A stretch of 64,000 nucleotides of DNA, taken from NCBI GenBank assembly GCA_039819785.1, contig JBCBRH010000002.1, positions 62,001-126,000 of the forward strand. Direction: 5' to 3'. Source of the DNA: JBCBRD01 sp039819785 (GTDB taxonomy: Bacteria > Pseudomonadota > Alphaproteobacteria > Rhizobiales > Hyphomicrobiaceae). Both the position numbers and the translations under genes were made by a program. Under the pieces are notes generated by a model that searched no databases, had not been told where the DNA came from, and saw only the letters and a program-made list of their open reading frames with translations. Shown here piece by piece: positions 53,085 to 62,173 of the stretch (position 1 is the stretch's first letter; each line of letters begins with the position of its first letter).

Positions 53085-54083
53085 TCATACCGTCAGGATG
53101 ACTTTTCCGATGTGGCTTCCTTCCGCCATACGCGCATGGGCGAGGTGCGCGTCTTTCAGTGCAAAAGTCGAATCCTGGACGACTTTGACCCGGCCATCGG
53201 CAAACAGTGGGACTGCATATTCCCGAAGTTCTCGGGCGATCTGGCCCTTTACGTCCGTGGTGCGGATGCGCAGCGTAGACCCGGTGATGGTTAGTCGTTT
53301 GAGCATGACGCGCAGAAAATCGATCTCGGCCTTCGATCCCTTTTGGTAGGCGATGTTGACCATGCGGCCGTCATCAGCCAGGCAGCGGATGTTTTTTGCG
53401 ATGTAATCACCACCGACCATATCGAGGATCACGTCTACGCCGCGTTTGCCGGTCGCGTCCTTGACGACCTCCACGAAGTCCTGGGTTGTGTAGTTGATGG
53501 CGTGGTCACAGCCCAAATCGCGCATGGCGGCGCACTTCTCATCGCTGCCAGCCGTTGCAACAACGGTGGCGCCAAATGCCTTGGCCAGTTGAATGGCCGC
53601 GACACCGATGCCAGATGTGCCACCGTGGACCATGAGCCATTCGCCCGACTGGAGGGCGCCGCGCTGGAACACGTTGTGCCAAACAGTAAAGAATGTTTCA
53701 GGCACGCCGGCTGCCTCGATCATCGACAACCCCGTAGGCACGGGAATGCAAGCTGGTGCCTCCGCAATGCAGTACTCAGCATATCCGCCACCGTTGACCA
53801 GTGCCATGACGGCATCGCCAGTGGCCACGTCGGTGACATCAGATCCCAGTGCCACAATATCTCCGGACACTTCCAATCCTGGTGTTGTGCAGTGGCCTTT
53901 CGGCGGAGGGTAGGTACCTTCGCGTTGCATGATGTCCGGGCGGTTGACTCCGGCGGCTGCCACCTTGATCAGGACCTGCCCTGGTCCGGGCTCCGGGGTC
54001 TCGATTTCAACTGGTTTGAGGGCGTCGGGCCCGCCTGGTTCTGGAATGGCAATGGCAGTCATCGTCTTGGGGAGATCGGACAT
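53085..54083 (-). CDS. NAD(P)H quinone oxidoreductase, zinc-independent MDR family
   Basis: A 332-residue medium-chain dehydrogenase-fold protein of the PIG3/QOR type: AAGVNRPDIMQREGTYPPP near the N-terminus, GGTSGIGVAAIQLAK as the NADPH-binding motif and DVILDMVGGDY. No zinc ligands are visible, as expected for quinone oxidoreductases. ATG 54083 gives the usual length. It is divergent from the DUF1192 gene, a pairing frequent in Rhizobiales. Confidence 0.9.
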   Translation of the reverse strand: MSDLPKTMTAIAIPEPGGPDALKPVEIETPEPGPGQVLIKVAAAGVNRPDIMQREGTYPPPKGHCTTPGLEVSGDIVALGSDVTDVATGDAVMALVNGGGYAEYCIAEAPACIPVPTGLSMIEAAGVPETFFTVWHNVFQRGALQSGEWLMVHGGTSGIGVAAIQLAKAFGATVVATAGSDEKCAAMRDLGCDHAINYTTQDFVEVVKDATGKRGVDVILDMVGGDYIAKNIRCLADDGRMVNIAYQKGSKAEIDFLRVMLKRLTITGSTLRIRTTDVKGQIARELREYAVPLFADGRVKVVQDSTFALKDAHLAHARMAEGSHIGKVILTV

Positions 54084-54315
54084 CGGGTTTCCCGTGTGTG
54101 GTCTGGTGCGTTCGTCGTTACTGGCGTGGTGGGGTGTTTCGCAATGGCCCGCAGGGATGCCAGCCAAGCGAGGTGGTTGCAAGGGGCCGTGGGTGCGGCA
54201 ATTGCTTGACTGCGGCGCGCGTGTTTACTGATGGTCAAAAAACATGGGGCGTTGGTTGTCGCATGTCGCGGTCCAGCTTCATGGCCTGTGGGGCTCACTG
54301 GGAGGAGTTGACGCA

Positions 54316-54504
54316 ATGGATTGGGACGAACCGAAGCATAAGCGGCTTGAGGCTATTCAACCGGGGGATGATCTGGACGCTGTGTCCATCAACGAGCTTG
54401 AGGAGCGGATCACGGCGATGAGGCAGGAGATTGCGCGTTGTGAGGCGGCGATTGCAGCCAAGATTGCGCAACGCGATGCCGCAGCTTCGATTTTCAAATC
54501 TTGA
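54316..54504 (+). CDS. DUF1192 family protein
   Basis: A 62-residue protein: MDWDEPKHKR, then a coiled-coil-like helix (INELEERITAMRQEI) and KIAQRDAAASIF. It matches the small alphaproteobacterial DUF1192 family of unknown function. ATG 54316 has GGAGGAG eight bases upstream. A longer frame to 54244 is open but adds no recognisable sequence. Confidence 0.88.
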   Translation: MDWDEPKHKRLEAIQPGDDLDAVSINELEERITAMRQEIARCEAAIAAKIAQRDAAASIFKS

Positions 54505-54639
54505 TCGTTCACATTCTGGTCCACGCTCAGCGCAAAGCGGCTTTGCGAAACGTCGAATGAGCGGCGTGGTGGTTAACGCGGGAACGTTGGACCCAGGCAC
54601 AGGCGTTCAATGTTTTTTAACCTCATCATGGCTAACTAA

Positions 54640-54742
54640 TCGTAATCCAGTGTTCTGGATCGAACGAAGCTGCCTTAGGCGCTTTGTTCAACGCCTCCCT
54701 GTTGACTTTAGAGCCGCTGGTCCCCCCAGCGGCTCTTTTTTT
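54640..54742 (+). ncRNA. Candidate small RNA with three stems and CCUCCC motif
   Basis: Three successive stems are visible: ATCCAG/CTGGAT (54645-54660, loop TGTT), AGGCG/CGCCT (54677-54696), and the perfect 11-bp terminator stem AGAGCCGCTGG/CCAGCGGCTCT (54710-54736, loop TCCCC) followed by seven T. Between stems 2 and 3 lies CCTCCC, able to pair with Shine-Dalgarno sequences. This layout resembles the trans-acting small RNAs of Rhizobiales (alpha-r families), but no family is asserted. It is 135 bp or more from the preceding stop. Confidence 0.5.
54710..54742 (+). terminator. Strong factor-independent terminator
   Basis: A perfect 11-bp stem (54710-54720 with 54726-54736), a five-base C-rich loop and a run of T to 54742. 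It may end the DUF1192 transcript or the candidate small RNA. Confidence 0.9.
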
Positions 54743-54886
54743 GCTTGGGAACTGCTATTCGTGTGAGCAATCACAAGTCTGCCTCGTTTTGGGCCGATCC
54801 CGGTGGCGTTCTGTTAACGGTAGCGGGTTAGTCTAAGCGGAGTTATATAGTTGCTAGAGCGTTCTCGGGTGTATCAAAGTCAAACC

Positions 54887-55444
54887 ATGTCCCATCGTAG
54901 TTGCGTACCCAATGCCGATCTCGATCCACACGTAACCGTGTCCTTCGGTGATCACTTCCAAGCGTCGACGCAGTTTGACACCGTGTTCCGCGAGGGCATG
55001 GAGTTGGTTGAACGCACGGCGTGCTATCTCGACAGCGACGGGCGTCGCGATTCAAAAAAACTGAAGCCGCCGGTAAGCCACGTCTATGCTAGCGAAAGCA
55101 TGCGTTTGACCACGCGCCTGTTGGACATGGCCTCATGGCTGTTGATCCGCCGGGCTCTCAAATCCGGTGAGATTACCGAAGCTGAAGCGCAGGCCAAACG
55201 CCGACGTGTCAAACTTCAGGCTGTCGGACGGCCCTCACACATTCAACATTTTGACGATCTGCCAGTGGGTTTGCAGGATTTGATCCGTGAAAGCTCAGCG
55301 CTGCACGACCGGATCGTGAAGCTCGACCGGGCGATGTCCGGGCTGAGCGACGGTGACCAAGACTTGCGCGGCGAAGTGCCAGCGTCGCCGGCTAACCCTG
55401 TCGGCCAGCAGTTGGACCGGTTGCGTCGCGCGTTTGGGTCCTAA
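54887..55444 (+). CDS. rcdA: RcdA/DUF1465 family protein, CtrA-degradation adaptor
   Basis: A 185-residue helical protein with FREGMELVERTACYLDSDGR and YASESMRLTTRLLDMASWLL, hallmarks of the DUF1465 family. In Caulobacter RcdA links CpdR-primed ClpXP to the cell-cycle regulator CtrA. ATG 54887 is used although no strong ribosome-binding site is seen; the frame is open to TTG 54851. It converges on rpmE and shares a terminator with it. Confidence 0.87.
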   Translation: MSHRSCVPNADLDPHVTVSFGDHFQASTQFDTVFREGMELVERTACYLDSDGRRDSKKLKPPVSHVYASESMRLTTRLLDMASWLLIRRALKSGEITEAEAQAKRRRVKLQAVGRPSHIQHFDDLPVGLQDLIRESSALHDRIVKLDRAMSGLSDGDQDLRGEVPASPANPVGQQLDRLRRAFGS

Positions 55445-55529
55445 TCCTCTGGTTGCCGGGTGTTTCAACTAATTTGAACCCGGCTCACCTTCTTGCAGCG
55501 TGTCCTTGGCTATGCTGATGAACCAGACA

Positions 55530-55564
55530 AAACACCCCTGCAAACCACGTTTGCAGGGGTGTTT
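55530..55564. terminator. Bidirectional terminator between rcdA and rpmE
   Basis: A perfect 16-bp stem: AAACACCCCTGCAAAC (55530-55545) with GTTTGCAGGGGTGTTT (55549-55564), loop CAC. The A-rich left and T-rich right ends make it work in both directions, 85 bp after rcdA and 39 bp after rpmE. Confidence 0.92.
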
Positions 55565-55602
55565 GATTAGGATCGGACGGGTTCGTCGGCCAAAATGCTG
55601 GC

Positions 55603-55827
55603 TCAGAACATACCTTCGAATTTCTTCTTGAACCGTGACAAGCGCCCGCCGCGGTCGGTCAGCTTTTGATCGCCGCCCGTCCAGGCTGGATGCGACGTTG
55701 GGTCAATATCAAGCTGAAGGGTGTCGCCTTCCTTGCCGTAGGTCGAATATGTCGTGAATTCCGTTCCATCGGTCATCACCACTTTGATCTGGTGATAATC
55801 GGGATGAAAATCAGGGTTCTTGTTCAT
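55603..55827 (-). CDS. rpmE: 50S ribosomal protein L31
   Basis: A 74-residue ribosomal protein with HPDYHQIKVVMTDGTEF, SHPAWTGGDQKLTDRGGR and a basic end. It has no cysteines, the zinc-independent form usual in alphaproteobacteria. AGGACC precedes the ATG. The rcdA-rpmE-ABC exporter order is shared with other Rhizobiales. Confidence 0.97.
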   Translation of the reverse strand: MNKNPDFHPDYHQIKVVMTDGTEFTTYSTYGKEGDTLQLDIDPTSHPAWTGGDQKLTDRGGRLSRFKKKFEGMF

Positions 55828-56282
55828 CGGGTGGTCCTATCTCAGGCTGAACCCAAAGCGAGCAGCAACACATTTTGGCTGCAACCTGCCCATCTTTGTT
55901 CGACGGAGAGGTGGTGCATACGCTTTGGAGTTGAATGCAGAGCAGCTGATTTAGTCCACGATGACCTGTTAGACAAGGAAAACTTGCCACTGGCGGGTTA
56001 TTCAACATGCGCGTTGGGTCAGGGTTGCTGCGTGGTTTCGACTGGGCCATTGGTCCAGTATTGGCTATTGTAGACAGGTGGCAAAGTTGACCTGCCCACC
56101 TGGGGGTATGCCAATTGGCTGACGGGCGTGCGCCCGTTGGGTTTTAACGCTCAGAAATCGCCTGTAAAATCACTTACGGTTTCGCATGTGCCCGGGTTTC
56201 TGTCATCGTCAAGGGCAAAGCAAACGCCGTGGGTCAGACGTTCACCCTTGCCCCCGCCATCACCTTAGAATGAGAGCCGATC
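55828..56282. other. 455-bp divergent region (rpmE/ABC exporter)
   Basis: It should hold the promoters of rpmE and of the ABC exporter. No coding frame with a convincing start, no repeat and no strong hairpin was seen. Confidence 0.4.
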
Positions 56283-58106
56283 TTGAGCCGCCGCAGATCA
56301 TCCTCCGATACGATGCCATCCTCCATAGACGGGTCAGAAACAGCCGAGGGCAAGCGCCGCTCGCTGAAGCCGCTTCTGGAGCTAAAGCCCTATCTGTTGC
56401 GCTACAAGACGGCGTTGGCATTCGCCGGTCTGGCATTGGTCGCATCGGCTGGGGCAACACTTGCCGTTCCCATCGCGGTGCGCCGGGTCATCGACAACGG
56501 GTTTTCAGCCGAGAACGCGGCGCTGATCGACCAGTATTTCACCGTCTTGATCATCATCGGGGCCGTGCTGGCCATTGCGAGTTCGGCGCGGTTTTACTTC
56601 GTGAATTGGCTGGGCGAACGGGTCGTCTCAGACCTGCGCGCCGATGTGTTTGCCAATCTGACGCGGCTAGGTGCTGGGTTTTTCGCGCAGACGCACTCAG
56701 GTGAGGTCATGAGCCGCCTGACTGCGGATACGACACAGATTAAGTCCGCCGCAGGCTCGGCGCTCAGTCAGGCTTTGCGCAACTCGATTATGCTTATCGG
56801 CGCGCTCGTCATGATGTTCATCACGTCGGTTGAATTGTCGATGCTGGTGCTGTTGGCGATCCCTGCCATCGTGTTGCCGCTTATGGCCTATGGGCGCGTG
56901 GTGCGGCGTTTGTCCCGGACCGCACAAGATGAATTGGCAGAGGCTTCGGCGTTTGCTTCTGAAAATCTTGGTGCCATCCGCACCATGCAGGCTTTCGCCA
57001 ACGAAACCGCGATCGTCGGACGGTTTTCGGCGGCCGTCGAGCGCACGTTCAGCGCTGCCAAAGACCGGCTTTTAGCGCGCGCCGGTTTAACGGCGATGGC
57101 GATCTTCCTCGTGACGGCAAGCATCGTAGCGGTGCTGTGGTACGGGGCAGCCGCCGTTATTGGCGGTGACATGACCGCTGGCCGGTTGAGCCAGTTTGTT
57201 CTTTATGCCGTTTTTGCTGCGGGTGCCTTGGCCGAACTCGCCGAGGTGTGGGGTGAAATGAGCCAGGCAGCCGGTGCCTCAGAACGGCTGATGGAATTGC
57301 TGAAGGTCGTTCCCGAAATTCAAGAACCGGTCGATCCCATAGCCCTACCTGTTCCGGTGCGAGGTGCCGTTTCGTTTGACACTGTGACGTTTGCCTATCC
57401 CGGTCGGGAAGAGGCAGATGCCATCTCCGACTTTACGTTGTCCGTTGCGCCTGGCGAAACGGTCGCGCTCGTCGGGCCGTCGGGGGCTGGAAAATCGACT
57501 TTGTTCAATCTGTTGTTGCGGTTCTACGATCCACAAAGCGGCGTCGTGAAAATCGACGGCGTTGATGTGGCCCGCGCGCCGTTGGGTGATTTGCGCCGGC
57601 GCATGGCGATTGTCCCTCAGGATGTGGCGCTATTCGCCGAGACCATTGCCGACAATATTCGCTACGGCGCGGCTGATGCCGATATCACGGCCGTGCAGGA
57701 GGCTGCGAAGCTTGCCCAGGCGGACGGGTTCATCCAGGAGTTGCCTGAGGCGTACTCCACCAAACTGGGGGAGCGTGGCGTTACGCTGTCTGGCGGACAG
57801 CGGCAGCGCATCGCGCTCGCGCGAGCCATCCTGAAGGATGCCCGGGTTCTGCTGCTGGATGAGGCGACCAGTGCGCTGGATGCTGAAAGTGAACTGGCTG
57901 TGCAGCTGGCGCTTGAAAAGGTCATGGAAGGCCGGACGACGCTGGTGATCGCGCACCGTCTGGCGACGGTTCAGAAGGCTGACCGCATCATCGTTATGGA
58001 TGGTGGGCGGATCGTGGAAGAGGGCACGCATTCCGCGCTCGTGGCCAAAGGCGGGCTTTATAGCCGTCTGGCGCAATTGCAGTTCGGGTTGGAAGCTGCC
58101 GAGTAA
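56283..58106 (+). CDS. ABC exporter with fused membrane and ATPase domains (MsbA-related)
   Basis: 607 residues: about 35 polar residues, six transmembrane helices, then the ATPase with Walker A GPSGAGKST near 403, LSGGQRQRIALARAI near 503 and LLLDEATSALD near 522. The sequence fits the MsbA-related group (TIGR02204) found next to rpmE in alphaproteobacteria, whose substrate is unknown. TTG 56283 with GAGAG six bases upstream is used; ATG 56313 is the alternative. It is only distantly like the msbA gene at 18.8 kb. Confidence 0.87.
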   Translation: MSRRRSSSDTMPSSIDGSETAEGKRRSLKPLLELKPYLLRYKTALAFAGLALVASAGATLAVPIAVRRVIDNGFSAENAALIDQYFTVLIIIGAVLAIASSARFYFVNWLGERVVSDLRADVFANLTRLGAGFFAQTHSGEVMSRLTADTTQIKSAAGSALSQALRNSIMLIGALVMMFITSVELSMLVLLAIPAIVLPLMAYGRVVRRLSRTAQDELAEASAFASENLGAIRTMQAFANETAIVGRFSAAVERTFSAAKDRLLARAGLTAMAIFLVTASIVAVLWYGAAAVIGGDMTAGRLSQFVLYAVFAAGALAELAEVWGEMSQAAGASERLMELLKVVPEIQEPVDPIALPVPVRGAVSFDTVTFAYPGREEADAISDFTLSVAPGETVALVGPSGAGKSTLFNLLLRFYDPQSGVVKIDGVDVARAPLGDLRRRMAIVPQDVALFAETIADNIRYGAADADITAVQEAAKLAQADGFIQELPEAYSTKLGERGVTLSGGQRQRIALARAILKDARVLLLDEATSALDAESELAVQLALEKVMEGRTTLVIAHRLATVQKADRIIVMDGGRIVEEGTHSALVAKGGLYSRLAQLQFGLEAAE

Positions 58107-58333
58107 CAAGCCTGTCGGGTCCCGGTTGCTTGGCAGGTCGTTCGTGTGCCGTGTTGTTTGGGAATTCAACGTCAGCTCGATCTTGCCGCCATACTTCAGT
58201 AGGCAGCCGTTAGATAGCAGTCTTCACGCGAACAACCGGATGAACTTCCAACCGGGGCAGCTTCTGCCAAGCTTCTGCCAAGCTTTTGGGAAGCTGCAGC
58301 GCAGCGCCGAACACAAATTGCTGTCAGGTGTTC

Positions 58334-59764
58334 TTAGTTGGTCGTAACCTTGGCGGGAGGCGAGGCCTTCATCGGGCCGACGTTGGCACGATCATCAGCC
58401 CAATCGATTTCCTCTTCCCGCTCATCGCGCAAGGACCGATAGGGCAAGCCCACCGACAGCGATCCGTTGCCATTTTCGGACGAAGGCGCTGCATGTTCTT
58501 CGTGTCCAGGTGGGATCTGCGACGTCATCCGCTTGAATTCCATGCCGCGGATAAATTCGCGAATCCGTGGCTGGATTTCCGTGCGGAAGCGCGTGCCGTT
58601 GAACACGCCATAGTGGCCGACACCTGGCTGAACGTAATGATAGCGCTCGTCCAATGGGATGTTCGTGCAGAGGTCCTGTGCGGCTTCGGTCTGACCAAGG
58701 CCGCAAATGTCGTCGCGCTCGCCTTCGACGGTCAGGAGGCCGGTCTTGGTGATCAAGGAACAATCGACAAGTTCGTTGCGGTGGGTCATCACGCCGTCCG
58801 GCAATGAGTGGCGTTGGAAAACCTCTTCCACGGTCTGCAGATAGAACTCACACGGCAGGTCCATCACCGACAAGTATTCTTCATAGAAGGTCTTGTGTGA
58901 GTTGACGCTATCGCAGTCGCCTTTGACCAAGTTGTTGAACAGGTCCATGTGCGCCTTGGTGTGGCGCTCCAGGTTCATCGTCATGAAGCCCGTCAGCTGC
59001 ATAAAGCCTGGATAGACGCGGCGCATGAAGCCTGGGTTCGGGAACGGTACAAGCGAGATCACGTTGTGCTCGAACCATTCGATCGTTTTCTTCTGGGCGA
59101 GGTCGTTGACCACCGTTGGATTGCGTCGTGTGTCGATCGGGCCGCCCATCAGCGTCAGCGACAGCGGCTGGCAGGGATCGTCTCGTCGGGCCATGACCGC
59201 TGCGGCAGCAAGGGCTGGAACGGCTGGCTGACAAACCGCCATGACGTGCGTGTTCGGGCCGATGAATTGGATAAACTCGATCAGGTAATCGATGAAATCA
59301 TCAAGGTCGAAGGCGCCGTCCGTAACGGGGACGTCGCGGCAATCGATCCAGTCGGTGACGTAGACATCGTGCTCCTGGATCATGGCCTTTACGGTGCCGC
59401 GAAGCAGCGTCGCGTAGTGGCCAGACATTGGGGCGACGATCAACACCTTGGGATCGTTGCGTTTGCCGACAACGCTTTCATCGCGCTTAAAACGCTGCAG
59501 GTTGCAGAAATTCTTTTCGACCACGTTTTCGATCGAGATCGGCACCTTCAGTCCATAAACTGTGGTGTCTTCGATGTCCCAATCCGGCTTGCCGTAGCGC
59601 CGCGTCAAGCCGTCGAAGACTTCGCAGGCGGCAGAAAAGCTTTTCGCGACCGGTGTATATGACCACGGATTGTAAGGTGCGTTCAGTTGCACGTTGATGC
59701 CCTGCGCCATGATGCGCAGAGGGTTCAAGACGGCGTGGGCAAATTCGTAAGCGTGGTAGCGCAT
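58334..59764 (-). CDS. phaZ: Intracellular polyhydroxyalkanoate depolymerase PhaZ
   Basis: A 476-residue alpha/beta hydrolase that mobilises stored PHB granules. It begins MRYHAYEFAHAVLNPLR and has the Cys nucleophile in AVCQPAVPAL (Cys178), the acid in VEGERDDICG and the His in PGVGHYGVFNG, the triad of intracellular (PhaZ1-type) depolymerases. No signal peptide. The C-terminal 55 residues are polar. An 11-bp tandem duplication (AGCTTCTGCCA, 58259-58280) lies just behind the gene. The cell should therefore also make PHB, though no phaC is here. Confidence 0.95.
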   Translation of the reverse strand: MRYHAYEFAHAVLNPLRIMAQGINVQLNAPYNPWSYTPVAKSFSAACEVFDGLTRRYGKPDWDIEDTTVYGLKVPISIENVVEKNFCNLQRFKRDESVVGKRNDPKVLIVAPMSGHYATLLRGTVKAMIQEHDVYVTDWIDCRDVPVTDGAFDLDDFIDYLIEFIQFIGPNTHVMAVCQPAVPALAAAAVMARRDDPCQPLSLTLMGGPIDTRRNPTVVNDLAQKKTIEWFEHNVISLVPFPNPGFMRRVYPGFMQLTGFMTMNLERHTKAHMDLFNNLVKGDCDSVNSHKTFYEEYLSVMDLPCEFYLQTVEEVFQRHSLPDGVMTHRNELVDCSLITKTGLLTVEGERDDICGLGQTEAAQDLCTNIPLDERYHYVQPGVGHYGVFNGTRFRTEIQPRIREFIRGMEFKRMTSQIPPGHEEHAAPSSENGNGSLSVGLPYRSLRDEREEEIDWADDRANVGPMKASPPAKVTTN

Positions 59765-60087
59765 TTATGTTCCCGATGATTGACGAGTAACGCAGTGCGG
59801 CAACTTCTTAATGCATCGCAACACTGATTGCTCGGAACGTCAAGCCGACGGCTTTGGAACGACTGGGCATGTCGGCCTTGCGATGAAGCCAGAAAACCTA
59901 AGATAATACAGAAAGCTATCATAAGTCCTTCACCTTGAAGGAGGCCTTTAGGCAAAGCTTTCATGATGTATTTGTGACGTAAACTGCAGCTTCAAATTGG
60001 TGCGGCGCACATTTTCTGCATTAAATATCATGGTTTGTGAGTGGGTTGGCGTGTTGTCCGCTGCACGCCCGCCGTCCGGGGAACCGA
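59765..60087. other. 323-bp region upstream of phaZ
   Basis: This holds the phaZ promoter and the end of the MotB-like transcript. A small 6-3-6 palindrome (CCTTCA/TGAAGG around 59928) is seen, and AT-rich sequence at 59895-59925. No gene was supported. Confidence 0.4.
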
Positions 60088-61119
60088 TTAGCGGCTGGTC
60101 AGCTTTAGCTCGATGCGTCGATTGCGCCGCAGGGCGTCGGTGCCTGTACCCTCATCCAACGGGGCAAACTGACCATACCCCGCGGCGACGAGGCGCTGTG
60201 GCGGAACCCCACGGGCAATCAGGTATTGCACGACGGATAACGCCCGCGCCGTCGAGAGCTCCCAATTGGATGGAAAGTCCGGGGTGCTGATGGGTTGCGC
60301 GTCCGTATGGCCGTCGACCTGCAACACCCAGTCGATCTCTTTGGGAATCTCGCCGCGCAGCTCGTTGATGGCAGAGGCAAGCTGGTCGATCGCGCCCAGG
60401 CCATCCGGTGTCAGCTGTGCCTGGCCGGATGGGAACAACACCTCGGATTGAAATATAAAACGGTCTCCGACGACACGGATGTCCTTTCGGGTGCTCAAGA
60501 GTTCACGCAGGCGCCCGAAAAAGTCCGACCGATACCGCTGTAGCTCCTGCACCTGGCGTGCGAGCGCGGCGTTCAGGCGTTTGCCCAGGTCCTGGATGCG
60601 GTCTTGGGAATCCTGGTCTTTCTTCTCGCTGGCCTCCAAGGCATCGTTCAAAGCTGCGATCTGTCGACGCAAAGCCAGGATCTGTTGGTTGAGCAGGTCC
60701 ACTTTGGCCAGCGCTTCGGAGGATGTCTTTTGCTGGTCTTCGAGGTCACTCGTCAGGGCCGCGATCCGGTTCGCGGCTGATTTGGCGGCTTCATCGCCGG
60801 ACAGCGCAAAGCCTGACAGCCTGGCGTTTTCCGCACGCGTGCTGGCCAACGAGGCTTGAAGCGCGGCCAACTGATCCTCTGCGTCTTTTGCCTTGCCGCG
60901 TTCAAGGGAGAGGATGTTGGTCAATTCAGCCAGCTGGCGGTTTAATCGCTGGAGGACGGTGTCTTTGCCGCTTGCTTCTTGTGTCGCGAAATACTGCGCG
61001 AGCATGAAGATCGACATCAAGAACATGACGACAAGCAGGAGCGTCGACAGGGCGTCCACGTAACCCGGCCAGAAATCACCGTAGTCGGTGCTTGAGCGTC
61101 TTGAACGGCCTCTGGCCAA
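60088..61119 (-). CDS. MotB/OmpA-domain membrane protein (non-flagellar)
   Basis: A 343-residue protein. A single N-terminal transmembrane helix (LSTLLLVVMFLMSIFML, preceded by DFWPGYVDALS with the Asp typical of MotB/TolR) leads into a long coiled coil (about 50-200) and a C-terminal OmpA peptidoglycan-binding domain (VDGHTDAQP, NWELSTARALSVVQYL, GYGQFAP, RNRRIELKL). TTG start with GAGAGGGTG upstream. It lies 4 bp after the MotA/ExbB-like gene. Together they resemble a proton-driven stator, of unknown target; no flagellar gene is nearby. Confidence 0.88.
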   Translation of the reverse strand: MARGRSRRSSTDYGDFWPGYVDALSTLLLVVMFLMSIFMLAQYFATQEASGKDTVLQRLNRQLAELTNILSLERGKAKDAEDQLAALQASLASTRAENARLSGFALSGDEAAKSAANRIAALTSDLEDQQKTSSEALAKVDLLNQQILALRRQIAALNDALEASEKKDQDSQDRIQDLGKRLNAALARQVQELQRYRSDFFGRLRELLSTRKDIRVVGDRFIFQSEVLFPSGQAQLTPDGLGAIDQLASAINELRGEIPKEIDWVLQVDGHTDAQPISTPDFPSNWELSTARALSVVQYLIARGVPPQRLVAAGYGQFAPLDEGTGTDALRRNRRIELKLTSR

Positions 61120-61123
61120 AGGT

Positions 61124-62173
61124 TCACCCTCTCCGGCGGTCGATTTTGAGCGTCAGGTCGCGCAGGGTCTCGGCCACGCTTGCCTGTTGAGCCGCTTGTT
61201 CGTCGGCCCACTCGCGGACGACTTTTTGTTCGGCCCGCATTTGATTGACGAGTCCGTTCACACCTTCGGTGAGGTGTTCCACACTGGCTGCTGCATCGCC
61301 TGGTGGAGTTAGGCTTCCAGCGCCCGGGTTCTCGCCAAGGCGCACGTTCAGCTCTTCCAGGATGCGCTGCATGTCAAACAACGTGGCAGCCAGTTGGCGG
61401 TTCGTGCCGTCGGCCGTTGTTGAGCCGCCGGGTGTCAATTCAGTGATGCCCGACAGCCATTCTTCGAGTTCATTGTAAAACCGGTTGTGCGCATGGCTCG
61501 CCTGAAGCTCGAGGAAGCCCAGAACAAGCGATCCGGCCAGCCCCAGAAGGGATGATGAAAACGCTGTGCCCATGCCCTGCATCGGGGCGGCCAGTCCGGC
61601 TTTCAAATCGCCGAACAATTGGACGGTGTCATTGGCGTTCGTGTCTATGGTGCCGATAACTCCACCGACGGCCTGGATGGTTTCCAGTAGGCCCCAAAAT
61701 GTTCCGAGCAAGCCCAGGAACACGAGAAGGCCGACCAGATAGCGACCGGTGTCCCGCGCTTCATCCAGCCGCGATCCGATCGAGTCCATGATAGAGGCCA
61801 TGGCGTTCGTGGACAGCGAGAGACTGCCTGTGCGGTCGCGCAGCATGGTGGCCATGGGGGCCAGAAGGCTTGGTGTCGGACCTGTTGAGAGCCCGGGGTC
61901 TGAGATCCGGAAGCCATTGACCCAGCGGATTTCCGGATAAAGTCTAATGACCTGCTGGAATGTAAAGATGATGCCGAACGCCAGGACGGCCAGGATCAGG
62001 CCGTTGAGCCCAGGGTTGGCCATGAGCGAGCGGAACAGTTGCTCATGCAGGATCGCGGCGACAAAACCGACGAGTGTCAGGAAGATCAACATCCTGACCA
62101 AGAACAATCCTGGAAAATTCAACGTGCGGTGCAGACCTGCTGCTCCAGCGTCGCCTTTGCGTCGACGTGCCAT
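61124..62173 (-). CDS. MotA/TolQ/ExbB-like membrane protein
   Basis: 349 residues with three main transmembrane regions (about 24-45, 55-78, 143-165 and 205-225). The GLLGTFWGLLETI and GMGTAFSSSLLGLAGSL segments are the conserved MotA/ExbB channel helices. The C-terminal 90 residues form a helical cytoplasmic tail. It forms an operon with the MotB/OmpA-like gene. In alphaproteobacteria this pair is common and usually annotated as biopolymer transporter or flagellar-motor-like. Confidence 0.87.
   Translation of the reverse strand: MARRRKGDAGAAGLHRTLNFPGLFLVRMLIFLTLVGFVAAILHEQLFRSLMANPGLNGLILAVLAFGIIFTFQQVIRLYPEIRWVNGFRISDPGLSTGPTPSLLAPMATMLRDRTGSLSLSTNAMASIMDSIGSRLDEARDTGRYLVGLLVFLGLLGTFWGLLETIQAVGGVIGTIDTNANDTVQLFGDLKAGLAAPMQGMGTAFSSSLLGLAGSLVLGFLELQASHAHNRFYNELEEWLSGITELTPGGSTTADGTNRQLAATLFDMQRILEELNVRLGENPGAGSLTPPGDAAASVEHLTEGVNGLVNQMRAEQKVVREWADEQAAQQASVAETLRDLTLKIDRRRG

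Larger units (their letters stand above)
54505..54886. other. 382-bp intergenic region containing a candidate small RNA
   Basis: Apart from the structured element at about 54640-54742, no gene was recognised. 54745-54886 should hold the rcdA promoter. Confidence 0.45.

Noticed and set aside
53343..54209. Long open frame of 288 codons on the plus strand
   Set aside because: It is antisense to the well-supported quinone oxidoreductase gene, with implausible amino-acid composition.
54851..54886. Longer N-terminus for rcdA from TTG 54851
   Set aside because: The family begins after ATG 54887, and the extra codons have no ribosome-binding site.
58259..58280. 11-bp tandem duplication behind phaZ
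   Set aside because: Only two units with no further structure; most likely a slippage event in non-coding DNA.
59725..59964. Small minus-strand frame upstream of phaZ with a hydrophobic stretch
   Set aside because: It overlaps the phaZ start in another frame, lacks a ribosome-binding site, and its C-terminal half has no protein-like pattern.
60088..62173. Zorya-type anti-phage defence (MotA/MotB-like ZorA/ZorB)
   Set aside because: The two stator-like genes are not accompanied by ZorC, ZorD or ZorE genes; neighbours are phaZ and an inositol-monophosphatase-family gene, and the pair is a common housekeeping feature of alphaproteobacteria.
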